A stretch of 64,000 nucleotides of DNA from Semisulcospira habei (GCA_036245525.1 BTPG01000005.1:62001-126000), one strand, 5' to 3'; numbered from the stretch's first letter, positions 10,969-22,462 are shown. The notes: generated by a model not told the origin, from the sequence alone. A program made the numbers and translations.

Positions 10969-11880
10969 AATACACCCCAGTTAGCCGAGTTCTTCTTGTG
11001 GCTTTTTGGGGAACAAAATTTGGCCCCTATCACCATCCGGGGATATCTCTCTATGGTCGCAGATACCTACCGACATTTGGGCCGACTGGATCCGGGCGCA
11101 TGCAAGGACCTCACCGACCTCCTCACCCACTTCGAGTTGCAGCGACCTGTTCAGCATTTGCTACTTCCGCAGTGGGACCTGGTTTGGATCCTCATTTGGC
11201 TTAATTCGGACCGCTTCGAACCTTTGCCCTTAGCCACTATGGCCGACGTCACCAGGAAGACCTTTTTCCTACTCGCCCTCGCTTCGGCTGCCAGAGTCAG
11301 CGAGCTGCATGCGTTATCAGTGGACCCAGCATGCCTCTAGTTTCGCACGGATGGCTCCGTCCAGTTAATAACGAACCCTTCCTTTCTCGCCAAGAATAGG
11401 CTTTTCTCGGCCAGAGCTCAGGTCATGTCCCTCTGCCTGCTTAAGAGTTTTGACAGTTCCCCGGAGTCCCGACAGCAGGACCCAGTATGGGCCTTGTGGA
11501 TCTACCTGCGCCGATTGCGGCCCTTCCGAAGGGGCTGGAAACGCCTCTTTCTTCCCCTGAGACGCGGCCGCGACAATATTTCGGTGCAGACTATATCCTT
11601 GTGGATTCGCAGGATCATCCGCTCTGCTTATGAAGAACTCTCACCGGACGTGGCACAGAGACTTCGGATTCGAGCGCACGAGGTCCGAGCGGTATCTGCA
11701 AGTCTCACCCTCGACCGCAACTGTGCGGTGCGGGACATTGTGGCGGTCATCGGGTAGCGAACGAGTTCCACCTTCGCCCGCTTCTACCTACAAGACCTCT
11801 TGGGCCAGCGGGAGAACCTGGCCCTCGTCGGTGACGTCTCGGCGGCGCAGCACTCTCTCCCGACGCCCCCAGCACCCTAG
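10969..11880 (+). pseudogene. DIRS tyrosine recombinase catalytic domain (copy B)
   Basis: After the array the sequence reads AEFFLWLFGEQNLAPITIRG, ADVTRKTFFLLALASAARVS with ELHAL (catalytic Arg in AARVSELH), and RIRAHEVRAVSASLTLDRNC (H-x-x-R). A stop at 11338 and a TGG-to-TAG change in the GW motif near 11755 break it. The final TFARFYLQDL with the nucleophilic Tyr and the tail to TAG at 11880 are present. Confidence 0.85.
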
Positions 11881-11992
11881 GTAATGCTTAGTTGAAATCG
11901 TCGTGAGTTTGCGCCCAGGGCGCCTCATTAAAAAACATGCTCTCAGGACGGGGTATGATGGGCGGCACTCTCCTCCTTTTTGTTATTTCTTC

Positions 11993-12880
11993 CTATCAGT
12001 AATGCCATCAGTAATGAAATCGGTAGCTAGACATGTCTTCCTATCAGTAATGCCATCAGTAATGAAATCGGTAGCTAGTCGTGTCTTTCTATCAGTAATG
12101 CCATCAGTAATGAAATCGGTAGCTAGACGTGTCTTCCTATCAGTAATGCCATCAGTAATGAAATCGGTAGCTAGACGTGTCTTCCTATCAGTAATGCCAT
12201 CAGTAATGAAATCGGTAGCTAGACGTGTCTTCCTATCAGTAATGCCATCAGTAATGAAATCGGTAGCTAGTCGTGTCTTCCTATCAGTAATGCCATCAGT
12301 AATGAAATCAGTAGCTAGACGTGTCTTCCTATCAGTAATGCCATCAGTAATGAAATCAGTAGCTAGACGTGTCTTCCTATCAGTAATGCCATCAGTAATG
12401 AAATCAGTAGCTAGACGTGTCTTCCTATCAGTAATGCCATCAGTAATGAAATCGGTAGCTAGACGTGTCTTCCTATCAGTAATGCCATCAGTAATGAAAT
12501 CGGTAGCTAGACTGTCTTCCTATCAGTATTGCCATCAGTAATGAAATCGGTAGCTAGACTGTCTTCCTATCAGTATTGCCATCAGTAATGAAATCGGTAG
12601 CTAGACTGTCTTCCTATCAGTATTGCCATCAGTAATGAAATCGGTAGCTAGACTGTCTTCCTATCAGTATTGCCATCAGTAATGAAATCGGTAGCTAGAC
12701 GTGTCTTCCTATCAGTATTGCCATCAGTAATGAAATCGGTAGCTAGACTGTCTTCCTATCAGTATTGCCATCAGTAATGAAATCAGTAGCTAGACGTGTC
12801 TTCCTATCAGTATTGCCATCAGTAATGAAATCGGTAGCTAGACGTGTCTTCCTATCAGTAATGCCATCGGTAAGTATTTT
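11993..12880. repeat. 48-bp satellite built from the DIRS terminal core (copy B)
   Basis: About 18 units contain CAGTAATGCCATCAGTAATG and GAAATCGGTAGCTAGACGTG. The unit is the complement of the outermost left arm of the same element (GATGTCATTACTGATAGG then ACACGTCTAGATACCGATTT). The array occupies the place where other copies have the ICR and right arm, and it ends in the normal right terminus. Confidence 0.9.
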
Positions 12881-12988
12881 TCGAAAAAATACATTTTAGA
12901 GAAAAATTCATTTTTGTTTCTGAAATCTTTGTTCACTCAATGACCAAAAGCCCAAACCGTCCAAGAAACAGCGATACAAATTGGGCTT

Positions 12989-13055
12989 TGCAAGAGGCAT
13001 AGATCCTCATGAGCCTCCACGCCAGCGGGGGCTCATGAGGAACTATGTCTCTTGC
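12989..13055. repeat. Palindrome family 2 (GCAAGAGGCATAGATCCTCA hairpin)
   Basis: Arms GCAAGAGGCATAGATCCTCA and its complement flank a GC-rich centre. The flank GTTTCTGAAATCTTTG directly follows DIRS copy B, so the DIRS end lies at the edge of this repeat. Confidence 0.85.
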
Positions 13056-13157
13056 AGTTGGATTGTGTTCACTTTTTCTTGGCGATGAAGGGGTTAAGTG
13101 GGTGGCTTATTGGCCCATTCAACACTGACACGTTAAAAAATATATATGGACCAACCA

Positions 13158-13255
13158 TGATAGTTCAAGGGTGATTTCAGAATAGCTTAGAGCCTCCAGG
13201 CACCTGGCGCCTCTCTTGGCACTTCTGTTCTGGCACCACCCTTAAACTTTCATGG
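13158..13255. repeat. Palindrome family 1
   Basis: Arms with GATAGTTCAAGGGTGATTTC and CCACCCTTAAACTTTCATGG surround GGCGCC-rich centre. It is more diverged than most copies. Confidence 0.7.
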
Positions 13256-14085
13256 TCACTTTATCTCATGAACTGTAATGAGGACAGCTTCCAAGTCGGG
13301 GAATTTTGACATTATGGCTGAATGACACTTTTATTTTTGGCTTACATGCAATGGCAAAAGTGAGTATGTAATCGGCCAGTGGTCTACTGTCTGGCGTCCG
13401 TGGTAAATTTTAACATTGTCATTTTCTTGGAGACTATTTAAGCCACCGTCATCAAACCTGGCCCAAGGGTACTTTGTGGCAAGACCTTTCTAAACATACC
13501 AATTTTAGTGACCTTTCAAAGGTCAAGGTCACAGGGGATCCATAAATAGGTAAAAGAAAAATGCCATATTTTCAACCAAAAATTGTTTTTTTTTCTCAAA
13601 TAATACTCACAAACACAAACTTGGTATTGACATATCTGATGATAAGACATTTTCTATGCATACTAATTTGGACAACCCATCAGGAAGGTCAAGGGTCAGA
13701 AGAGGTCCAGAAATTGGCCCAAAACAGCCATATTTTCACAGTCTTTGTCCCTTAAATACTATTTTCAACTGCAAACCCAAACCTCAATCCTGCTGGTGTT
13801 AAGGCATTAGTCATCAGTTTTGGGGTGTGTGTCTCCCACCAGCCTCCCACCTCTCCCGGTGCCACTATCATTTCTACATGCTGGCAGTTATGGGGTTACT
13901 CCTTGAGTGCAAACAGCCAAACATACCCCCTCCCCTCCCCCTCCCCCACCCCCCACACCCCCAAAAAATAAAAAATAAAAAAATAAATAAATAAAAAGTA
14001 AAAGAAAATAACATCTTAACCTATTTATCTCCACGGCCAGATTTCCCAAAATTTTGGAGGTGTAACCTAACGACAGTGTGCCCGC
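13256..14085. other. Intron sequence without recognised genes
   Basis: A+T-rich sequence with a C-run (13926-13960) and an AAATAA-rich tract (13960-14010). Some phrases such as AGGTCAAGGTCACAGGGGAT look repetitive. No coding is supported. Confidence 0.5.
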
Positions 14086-14203
14086 TGCAAAAGATGGACT
14101 GACGATGATAATTCAAGGGTAGTGCCAGATGAGCTTGGTGTCTTCAGGCGCCAAGCTCATCTGGCACTACCCTTGAATTATCATGGTCAATCCATCTCCT
14201 GCT
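14086..14203. repeat. Palindrome family 1
   Basis: A long, nearly perfect hairpin with ATAATTCAAGGGTAGTGCCA facing its complement around GGCGCC-like centre. It ends 40 bases before SLX4 exon 4. Confidence 0.85.
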
Positions 14204-14242
14204 GTAGGGCTAAATGGGTTAATTTATTCTTTATTTGTACAG

Positions 14243-14330
14243 GGAGGAAGACTATCTTCTGCGTCAGCTGACCAGTGAGCAGGCAGCAACTAGAATACAG
14301 TCCAGGGTGTCGGACCATATCATGCAGCAG
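14243..14330 (+). CDS. SLX4: SLX4 exon 4 of window: MLR-like helix
   Basis: The acceptor is TTTATTTGTACAG and the donor CAG/GTATTG. The single first base completes a Gln codon, then the exon reads EEDYLLRQLTSEQAATRIQS and ends RVSDHIMQQ in phase 0. The RIQSRVSDHI segment resembles the helix before the TPPLP motif of the vertebrate SLX4 XPF-interacting region. It is separated from exon 3 by 9.2 kb because DIRS copy B is inserted in the intron. Confidence 0.8.
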
Positions 14331-15040
14331 GTATTGTACTCTATGTTTTAGTCTTCACATTGGCCATACTTATGTCACGCACTCCATATTGGAAATGGGA
14401 GGAACGCCCCTGGTACTTCTTTACATCATGTGCTGACCTAATCGATATAAGGCGGAAACACTATACAGCAGACTCTTTGAAGGGGAACGATTGGGTGCCT
14501 GATAGGTGGGGGCAGGGGATCTAACTGTTTGTCTGTCCAGCGCAGAGTCGTTCCCCTTGGTATGCATACAATTCTGCCAGCGCTAGCCTCACCTATTCTG
14601 GTTTGTGAGTATAGACTCTTTGAAGGTTTTATTTTGGGACATTTTCCCCCGGTCATAATTTTCAGCTTTCTAAAGGAAACCAATTTGTTTTACAAAATTT
14701 AAGTCTGTAGTCTGTATAAATCTGAACATTCTTGTGAAGTTCCAAAGTCTGTAGACATGTACGATTGACCTGTGTGACTTTTTAGCTAAGATTACTTTTA
14801 AAACTGTGTTTACATCATGTTTAAGGCCTTTCTCTTAATCTGACTGACCATACTTTTACCCTTCCCACCGTGAGATGGCTTTAGTCGCCTGCTCGGTGTT
14901 AAACCCCAATAACTAACTAACTATTTATAGTCACTCTTTGCCATATGTTTCATGCTATGATGCTGTAATGGGCCCCCTCTGACTAACAGTTAACCTTTAT
15001 CATTCGGAATACACCAGTATGTGAAATAAGTTTGACTAAA
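14331..15040. other. Intron; contains a LINE/SINE 3' tail near 14870-14930
   Basis: No gene is seen. At 14870-14930 CACCGTGAGATGGCTTTAGT and GTTAAACCCCAATAACTAAC resemble a non-LTR retrotransposon tail; a reversed relative lies at 36650-36712 and a diverged one at 33480-33540. Confidence 0.5.
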
Positions 15041-15103
15041 ATAGTTCAAGGGTAGTGCCAGAATAGCTTGGCTATTCTGGCACCACCCTTGAACTAAAGC
15101 CAT
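15041..15103. repeat. Palindrome family 1, short form
   Basis: TTCAAGGGTAGTGCCAGAAT faces its complement with AGCTTGGCT at the centre; the GGCGCC core is missing. Confidence 0.8.
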
Positions 15104-15417
15104 TGGTCTATATCATTATCTGTAAGTACTGTAATGTAGCTTGCATGGCAGTATACAAATTTGAAGCTTTTAGACTCGGTAGGATATGGGTTAACACACA
15201 TTTTATGAGTCTGCCGCATCAGCTTGTGAAAACAAATCTGCAGATTCTGTAAGGGTAATGAACGCGATAGGAACAGAAAAGTGTCGAGTTTGTTTCTAGT
15301 TAGGTAGCAGGGTTTAACCCAGCCCTGCAAGTGGACACAGATTGCGTTCTGAAATCATTGTACACTCAATACCGAAAAAAACGCAGCCTTCCAAGTAACA
15401 TGGCTTCAAAGTGGTGT

Positions 15418-15485
15418 CAGCAAGAGGCGTAGATCCTCATGAGCCCCCGCAGTTGCGGGGGCTCATGAGGATCTACGCATCTTGC
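15418..15485. repeat. Palindrome family 2
   Basis: Arms GCAAGAGGCGTAGATCCTCA and complement, centre CCCCCGCAGTTGCGGGGG, with one mismatch. It ends about 105 bases before SLX4 exon 5. Confidence 0.9.
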
Positions 15486-15590
15486 AGCCAGGGCACGTTC
15501 TGTTTTTCATGGCAGTGAAAGGATTAATGCTGTGCAGGCGAGGGAGACATTCTCACAGCAGGGCAAAACTGTTTTTTTTTCCTATTGCAG

Positions 15591-15707
15591 GACCTAGAGG
15601 ATGACACAGAGATCATCCCCACCCTGCCGTCGGCGCGTCCAGACCGACTGCGCAGTGAATGTTTGAGGCAAGTTCTGTCTTGCAACAGTGAGGTGTCCCT
15701 ACGAAAG
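15591..15707 (+). CDS. SLX4: SLX4 exon 5 of window: MLR-like region
   Basis: The exon lies between CCTATTGCAG and AAG/GTGTGT and is exactly 39 codons, phase 0 on both sides. The peptide runs from DLEDDTEIIPTLPSARPDRL to SEVSLRK. The PTLP-Ser pattern with following basic residues corresponds to the conserved proline motif of the XPF-binding region. DIRS copy C lies in the intron that follows. Confidence 0.8.
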
Positions 15708-15860
15708 GTGTGTTGATATATATATATATATATATCATAAAAAATATTTGCCTTTTGTCTTGTATCTTTCGAGATTCACATTTTTAAAATGAGATATTTG
15801 GATTTGTGTTATTGTTACAGAGAACCTGTGTTGAGCGACCACCTTTATCAGAGACCCCCT

Positions 15861-15937
15861 GTCAGTAAAGGCCATCATTTCGGTGGCTGTAGCTGTGACT
15901 GTGGCTGTAGCCACCTAAATGATGGTCTTTAATGACA
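15861..15937. repeat. Palindrome family 3 (loop GTAGCTGTGACTGTGGCTGT)
   Basis: Arms AAGGCCATCATTTCGGTGGC and GCCACCTAAATGATGGTCTT enclose a loop GTAGCTGTGACTGTGGCTGT. The same loop repeat is expanded at 55046-55528. Confidence 0.85.
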
Positions 15938-16221
15938 CTGTTTGCCCTGGAACACTACTCTGGAGAGAATGTCTGTCTTTTTAGAGCATTTTTGTTTTCC
16001 TTTAAAAAAGTTGGTTGTTAAAAACACGTTCTACTGATTTTGATACCAATACATATTTTGCAGCGTCATAAACAAACTCTGGGTTGTATGGAGGTGATAC
16101 AAATAGTCTTTTTGGTACTTTTCAAATGAGCTAAACTTAATTTTATATTTGTGATGGCTGGTCTGGGATTTTGGACCTGATGGCAACAGGCTTCAAAGTG
16201 AAAAATCAGAAAGAAGAGGAT

Positions 16222-16292
16222 ATCAGGAAATCAAGCATGCTCCATGTTGTCTCGTCGCATGTTTTGGGGGTCCTACCTCTCCAGATAAATAT
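16222..16292 (+). repeat. Degenerate copy of the SLX4 exon 6 acceptor region
   Basis: ATATCAGGAAATC...TTGTCTCGTC and GCATGTTTTGGGGGTCCTAC match, imperfectly by eye, the intron end and first codons of exon 6 at 22795-22866 (TTGTCTCGTCAG, ATGTTTTGGGGTCGTACC). The acceptor AG is changed to GC and the frame soon diverges, so it is a relic rather than a second exon. Confidence 0.5.
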
Positions 16293-16365
16293 GTCACAGG
16301 TGGCACTGGTCTTTCATGGAGGCCCCTACAACCTGTGGCTGTATGGTTCAGTGTCACAACAATGG

Positions 16366-16412
16366 CCAGCAGCATGAGTGAGCTTAGTCCTGCGCCCGCC
16401 ACTAAGCAAGGT
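16366..16412. repeat. Palindrome family 4, left arm (split by DIRS copy C)
   Basis: GCATGAGTGAGCTTAGTCCT and CCGCCACTAAGC are the imperfect complement of 22744-22783 on the far side of copy C. The two arms formed one hairpin before the insertion. Confidence 0.75.
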
Positions 16413-16876
16413 GCTCTGCAACAACGGAGCACATTGTTTCCTCAAAACACATTACCGATGACATGACTAACTGGAAATAGTCTACTTGCTTACCAATTTT
16501 AGCCTAAGACCCAAAGGGTCCCCACCAGGAGGCTCTCGGGGATCCCTGACAGGGACGAGAGAGCTTTCGGGGATCCCTAACAGGGACGAGAGTAGCCTCC
16601 CCTGCCCATCCGGTCAGGCGCCAGGTGGTGTCTCCTTTAGCCAGTTGTCTACTTCGCTGTTAGCGTTCGGACGCTTTTACCTGAGCCTCTGACCCTTGGA
16701 AAGACTGTGTACGGTTCGACCGTCCCTTGCCGGCCTGCCTTCGCCTTGCCTCTCGTCTACTGCTTCTGGCGTGGCCTCCGTCTTCTCTGCTAGCCCTCGT
16801 CTGTGCCTCGTGCTCTTGGCTGGCCCTGGAACCTTCTAGGCTCCCGTCGTCGTCTCCCTGCCATTCCGATGGACAG

Positions 16877-17607
16877 GTAATGTCTCGGCCGTTTCCGACG
16901 TCTCGCCTGGCTGGGTCGGACGTCGGGCTTCGCTCGAGCTACTGTTGGTTTCTCTCCGCATTTCACGGTGAGTTTCGAGTGTTTCTTGATTTCAAAGCTT
17001 TATATGGCGGGGTTCGTTACCCGCCCCCGGTCGCCTTTCATGTTTGGGTATGGGCTGCAGTTTTCTAGTGCGCCTCTCCCCAGTACGTCGACCTCCAGTG
17101 ACCTACTGTCTGGTACTTTGTGCTTCGTCACTCTGCCGTTCCGCCATGGAAAGGTGGAGTATCGGCCACTTCCTACGTCTCGCCTGGCTGGGCCGGACGT
17201 CGGGCTTCGCTCGAGCTACTGTTGTTTGTCTTTGCATTCACTGTCAGTTTCGCGTGTCTCTTAATTTTCGAAGCTTTAAATGGCGGGGGTTGTTACCCGC
17301 CGCTGGTCGCCTTTCATGTTTGGGTTTGGGTTGCAGTTGCCAAGTGCGCCTCTTCCCAGTTCGGCGACTTCCAGTGACCTAGTGTCCGGTGCTTTGTGCT
17401 TCATCACTCTGCAGTTCCGCCATGTAAAGGTAAAGTCTTGTCCGCTACCTACGTCTCCCCCGGCGGGGCCGGACGTCGTGCTTGGCTCGGACTTGTTTGT
17501 TTTCTCTCCGCATTTAACGGTGAGTTTTGCTCGTTAATTCGGAGCTTTATCTGGCGGCGTTAGTTGCCCGCCGCCCGTCACCTTTCATGTATGGGTATGT
17601 GTTGCAG
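16877..17607 (+). other. Expanded ORF1 leader intron with tandem repeat (copy C)
   Basis: ATG-GAC-AG is followed by GTAATGTCTCGG; the last acceptor is GTATGTGTTGCAG. Joining gives M-D-S-T-K-C followed by GGFQWPG, similar to other ORF1 starts. The interval contains about three copies of a unit of some 290 bp (for example CTTTCATGTTTGGGTATGGG at 17036 and a relative at 17314), each with its own ATG, donor-like and acceptor-like sites. Confidence 0.65.
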
Positions 17608-19490
17608 TACCAAGTGCGTTGCTGCCCAGGACGGTGGCTTCCAGTGGCCTGGTGTCCGCCATACTGTAGACCGGGTGCCACCTGCTCCTCTGTCATCGGC
17701 TGCGCTGGCTGCCCTGCTTGACTGGAGGTTCTTGGTCTCTACTCCGGTGTTCCACCGCCGAGCGACCCGCGACTTCCGCCTCCTTGGGACCTTCCGCGGC
17801 ACGGCGGAATTGTTCCAGCTGCCCTCGGACATGGGATAGCCACTCCTCTCGTCCCTGGTAAGTTTGTAGCTTATTCGTAGACGCGTTAAGCCCGCTGACT
17901 CCTCCGGCGAGTCGCCAAGCTGGCTACGTGCCCCCCTCCCGTAAAATGGAGCCCCGGGCACCGCGACCATGTCGCCTTAGTTCACGCGTCGGCCCCTCGG
18001 CCAAACCTCAAGCCCGCTGACTCCTCCGGCGAGTCGCCAAGCCGGCTACGTGCCCCCCTCCTTGAGCCCCGGGCACCGCGACCTTGGTCGCTAATTAGTT
18101 AAGCGTCGGCCTTTGGCCCTTCTTCTAAGCCCGCTGACTTCTCCGGCGAGTCGCCTAGCTGGCTACGTGCCCCCCTCCTTGAGCCCCGGGCACCGCGACC
18201 TTGTCGCCTGTTACATACAAAAAAAAAAGAAAAAAAAAAAGAAGAAGTTGACGCTTGGCCTCGCGGCCCCTCTTGAGCCCGCTGACTCCTCCGGCGAGTC
18301 GCCAAGCCGGCTACGTGCCCCCCTCCATGAGCCCCGGGCACCGCGACCTTGTCGCTAACTAGTCTACGCGTCGGCCTTCGGACCTGCTCAGTCCGCTGAC
18401 TCCTCCGGCGAGTCGCCTAGCTGGCTACGTGCCCCCCTCCTTGAGCCCCGGGCACCGCGACTTTGTCGCTAACTAGTCTACGCGTCGGCCTTCGGACCTG
18501 CTCAGCCCGCTGACTCCTCCGGCGAGTCACCAAGCCGGCTACGTGCCCCCCTCCTTGAGCCTCGGGCACTGCGACCTGGTCGCCTATTGTTGACGCGTTG
18601 GCCTCACGGCCCCTCCTAAGCCTGCGGACTCCTCCGGCGAATCGCCGAGCCGCTTTGTGCCCCCACCTTGAGCCCTGGGCACCGCGACCTGGTCGCCAAT
18701 TAGTTCACGCGTCGGCCTTCGGCCCCAGCTTAAGTCCATGTGCCCCCCTCCTTGAGCCGGGCACCGCGACCTTGTCTCCTTCGTTCTCACTTCGGCACTT
18801 CGACCTCAGTCTCTGGGCCCGCTGACTCCTACGGCGAGTCGCCTAGCCGCTTGTGCCCCCTCCTTGAGCCCCAGGCACCGCGACCCTTATCGCCTGTTGG
18901 TACCCTACGCGGCTTATGGCCCCTCCTTCCAACCCGCTGACTCCGCCGTCGAGTCCCCAGCCAGCTACGTGCCCCCTACTTGAGCTTCGCGCACTGCGTC
19001 TGGATCGGCCTTCTTGTACCTCGGGACTTCGGGCCGTTTCCCCTGGCGCCTACGGCCTTCCACGTTTCACCGGTTCTCGTCTGTTCACCGAAGTGAAGCT
19101 ACGTCGCGCTGTTAGCGCTTGGTTGGGTGCCCCTAGGGGTACACCCAGTGCAGTGGGGATCGACTTCCTCGCCCTCGTCGCCTGGATAGTTGCGGCGCCC
19201 GACGGTCGTCGCCCGCCCCTCGACTCCCTCCGGGGTCCCTGTCGACCTTTGCCTGGTGCGGCGCTGTCGTTCTCCTCGGGACATCCTCTTCCCCGCTCCC
19301 TGCACCCTTCGCCTCCGGCGTCTCCCCGACCCTCTCCGGGGGATGACTCGGCGTCCTGCGTTCGTCTCTGGCCTGCTGGCGTCTTAGCCTTCGGCTCCCC
19401 GGTTCGCTGGCCTCTCGCTCCCTTCGTGCTCGCGGCCTCCGGTGGTTCCGCCGGCGCCCGTGCTTGCGGCAACCCTTCCCAGCTCTAGCG
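17608..19490 (+). pseudogene. DIRS ORF1 remnant with minisatellite (copy C)
   Basis: The start resembles the Cys-rich ORF1 N-terminus (GGFQWPG) and is quickly broken. Between 17885 and 18965 roughly nine units of about 120 bp carry CCGCTGACTCCTCCGGCGAG and GCCCCGGGCACCGCGACCTT. The downstream part is too altered to align to the gag-like core with certainty. Confidence 0.55.
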
Positions 19491-22246
19491 GATCTTCCGC
19501 GTGGCTTTGAACCCTCCGCCCCTTGCCTTCCTTCGTTCGTGGCGGCCAGGCTCCTTCTTGACCATCTCCCCTGATGCGACGTCGCAGCTCTACCGTGCTC
19601 CTGTGGGTACCCGCGCCCGTCGGCCCTGCCTGGCAGTCTCTGAAGGAACCCTTCTAGGCCTGTGGGCCCAACGCCACCCTTGTGGATTGGGTTCCCGCCC
19701 TTTCGGACCAAGGCCCTCGCCCTTCGCGCGCAGGTCTCCGCTCTTCTTTGGGAAGTTGCGATGCTGCTCATCGCTCGGCACGGCTCCCCCGCCTCGGACC
19801 CTTTGCGTCGCCTTCAGCCCTTGGTTGTCGCCGCCAGCCTGGACCTACCCGTTGCTTCTACGCGTCCCCATGCCTCCCGCCCCCGCCTTTGTCTTCGCTT
19901 GCCGTCGACGGGACCGTTTCCAGCTCGGCCTCCTTGGTGTGGTCTCCCCTCAGCCCTGGGTCCTTGCGTGGATCGTGGATGCCTTGGTTGCCCGGGACCT
20001 TCGATCTTCCGCCAGCCATTCTCCTCCTTGGTCGACCTGCTTCTGCGGTATCAGTCAGTGGTTCCTCCTCGTAGGGCAGGGATGCTCTCCTCCTCCGGTT
20101 GCTCGCCTGGTCGCCCTGGTCAGCGCCTACGGTCCGACCTCTCGCCCTCGCCGTCTGTTCACCTGGGAATGGTTTTGGTGACCGACCGCAACTTGGTGCG
20201 CCTTCACGAGCCTCGGATCCAGTCCTTGCCGTTCTAGCCCGTGGGTAGCTGCGGGCGCGGCGGTCCCCACCTGACTGCGGCTCCAGCTCCTCCTCCTGAC
20301 GAGTGCGGCGGCTGATCTCCTTCCCTCGGTCTTCTGTACTCCGCCTCTGGAGGCTGTCCTCAGGCGATCTCTCTACCCTGGTGCCGATCTCCCCTGTGCT
20401 GCGCCACATCGGCTCCGCTGGACGGACATTCTTAGCTCGGCTCCCGGATTCCCCCTGACCTCGCCACTGCCCCTCTCTCTCTGCGTCGTTGCTGGTCTCG
20501 GCGGTTAAGGCGCTCTCCTTCTCCCGAATTCCACTCGTCGGCCGTCCGCTGGCCCGCGAACCTGACTTCGCGGCACGTCACCCGCTGGGACTGGTTGCAG
20601 TTGGCAGGCCCTCTGCGCTGGGCGATACGATCTTTGGACACAGGACCTCCTCGGCCTTCCGACAACCCCTCTTCGTGGCTTGCCTTCAGACGCAGGAGGA
20701 ACCCGCTCTCCCAACTTCTGCTTCCTCCTCTATCGCCCCTTCGCTGGTGCGCGGACAGCGACTTCTCCCTCCCAGACCGCCGCAGTCCAGGTCACCTGTT
20801 CGTACTGGCAGACTACCTCTTGCGACGGAGGCATCCTTCGCAGGTTCTGCGCTCGTTGGGAGACTCCCCCCTTGTTCTCCTCGCCTCGAAGTGGAGCCTC
20901 CGGCTTCCCTCTTCATCTCCCCGTTCCCGACCTCTGACCTGGGCAGTCGATGCGCTTGATCCCTTGGGACGGACTGGTCCTTACCCCTACCCTCCGGCGG
21001 TCCTGGTCCTCAAGTCCTGCTCAGCCTCCGGGGATGCAACGCAGTCCTTCTCCTGGTAGCCGTTCTCCCGGACCGGATCATGGACTAACGACCTTCTCAG
21101 TCTCGCCACGGGCTCACCCTCCCTCTTCCCACCCCCAGCACGATGCTCGAGCAGCGCCGACAGCCGCTCTTCCACCCCTGCCCCGAGCGACTTCTCCTAC
21201 ACGCCTGGCGATTGTGCGGCAAGCTCTCTCTGCTGGAGGCTTCTCGAGTGCGACAGCGGACGCTATCGCTTCAGCCCGCAGTCCTACCAGACGTGTCTAC
21301 GAGGGAAAGTGGCGTGCTTCGTGCCTGGCGCTCTGACCCCGCCGCCTCTCCACCGTCGGCCTGACGTCTCCTCAGCTCGCGGACTTCTTCTCTGGCTCGT
21401 CCAAGACCAAGGTTGGCTCCCCTCTGGGGCGGCTGCTACCCCTCTTGATCGCCGACGCCTACTGTCACCTCGGCCGTCCCGACCCAGCACCTGCAAGGAC
21501 CTGCCCGACCTTATGGCGCGTTCGGCATGCAGCGTCCGGTCTTCCTCTCCCTTGGCCCGTGCTGGGACCTCCCTGGTCCTCCCCTGACTGACTTCGGACC
21601 GTTAAACCGCGCCATCTGGCCCGCTTCGCTGACGTGACTCGGAGGCCTGCTTCCTGATGGCCCTCGCCACGGCGCCCCGCGTCAGCGAGCTCCACACGCT
21701 CTCGTCTCGCCCCGCCGGCCTGCAGTTCCGAGTGGATGGCTCCGTGCAGCTACTCCCGGATCCTTCCCTCTCGCTCAGCCTAGGTCTCCCTTGACAGCGC
21801 CTCCGGCCCTCGCCGCTTGGCCGCTTACATGACCCAGTTCCTCGGGGCACTCCGCAGCAAGATCCGGGACAGGCACTTCGTATCTACCTGCTCCAAGTCC
21901 GTGCGGAGGGGACGGTCTCGTCGCTTGCCGCCGACCGCTGGCAGAACCGGCTTCTCAGCCCAAACGTTCTCCTCCTCGCTCCGCTGGGTATTCCGGTCCG
22001 CCTATCGCGACCTCTCCCCACAGGGAGCCGAGGCACTGAAGATCCGCGCCCATGGAACGCGCGCTAGGGCCGCACGTCTCGCCTTCGCCGCGCCGGTGTG
22101 GTTAAGGACACTGTGGCGGTGGTGGGGTGGCGGGACGGATCTACCATTGCCGCTTCTACTCCCGCGCCCTGACAGTCCAGCGCGACAACCTTACGCTGGT
22201 GGGCAAATTCTGCGGCGCAACACTCCCTCCAGGCGCCCTCGGCGCT
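19491..22246 (+). pseudogene. DIRS RT-RNase H-recombinase remnant (copy C)
   Basis: Fragments in all three frames match the other copies: ATSQLYRAPVGTRARRP is followed near 20160 by phrases equivalent to HLGMVLVTDRNLVRLHEPRI (after the RT palm), and recombinase traces appear from 21290 (RRVYEGKW) to 22050 (IRAHGTRARAARLAFA). Many frameshifts show long decay, although the terminal arms are still almost identical. Confidence 0.65.
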
Positions 22247-22364
22247 TAGGCGGCACTTCGCTAAAATTGTCGGGAGTGGGTGATCCGGAGTGACGGGCCG
22301 TCTCCGTCCCTGAAGAGGTTTCTAAAAGGGATTGTGCGGCACCCTCCTCCTCTTTGCCATTCTT

Positions 22365-22462
22365 CCAGTTAGTCATGTCATCGGTAATGTGTTTTGAGGA
22401 AACAAATTAATTTTTCTCTAAAATGTATTTTTTCGAAAAATACTTACCGATGACATGACTCG
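22365..22462. repeat. Internal complementary region of DIRS copy C
   Basis: It reads AGTCATGTCATCGGTAATGT, GAGGAAACAAATTAATTTTT, then AAATGTATTTTTTCGAAAAA. The first half is the complement of the left terminus and the second the complement of the right terminus, joined as in a circular intermediate. Confidence 0.9.

Larger units (their letters stand above)
5053..12911 (+). mobile_element. DIRS copy B (full length, degraded, satellite-bearing)
   Basis: The left terminus GTTTCCTAAAAAACATTTCT lies 50 bases after SLX4 exon 3. The right terminus matches other copies (GTAAGTATTTTTCGAAAAAA then AGAGAAAAATTCATTTTT). The order is left arm, leader with intron, ORF1, RT-RNase H-methyltransferase-like, recombinase and right terminus. 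Two tandem arrays distort it: an 86-bp array in the recombinase gene and a 48-bp array that replaces the ICR and right arm. Frameshifts and stops make it inactive. It abuts a family 2 palindromic repeat on its right. Confidence 0.9.

Noticed and set aside
11903..12541. Open frame of about 210 codons with a repeated 16-residue unit (SVMPSVMKSVARRVFL)
   Set aside because: It is the in-frame reading of the 48-bp DIRS-end satellite and has no independent coding evidence.
15094..15330. Minus-strand frame of 78 codons
   Set aside because: No motif, no splice context, and its start overlaps a palindromic repeat.
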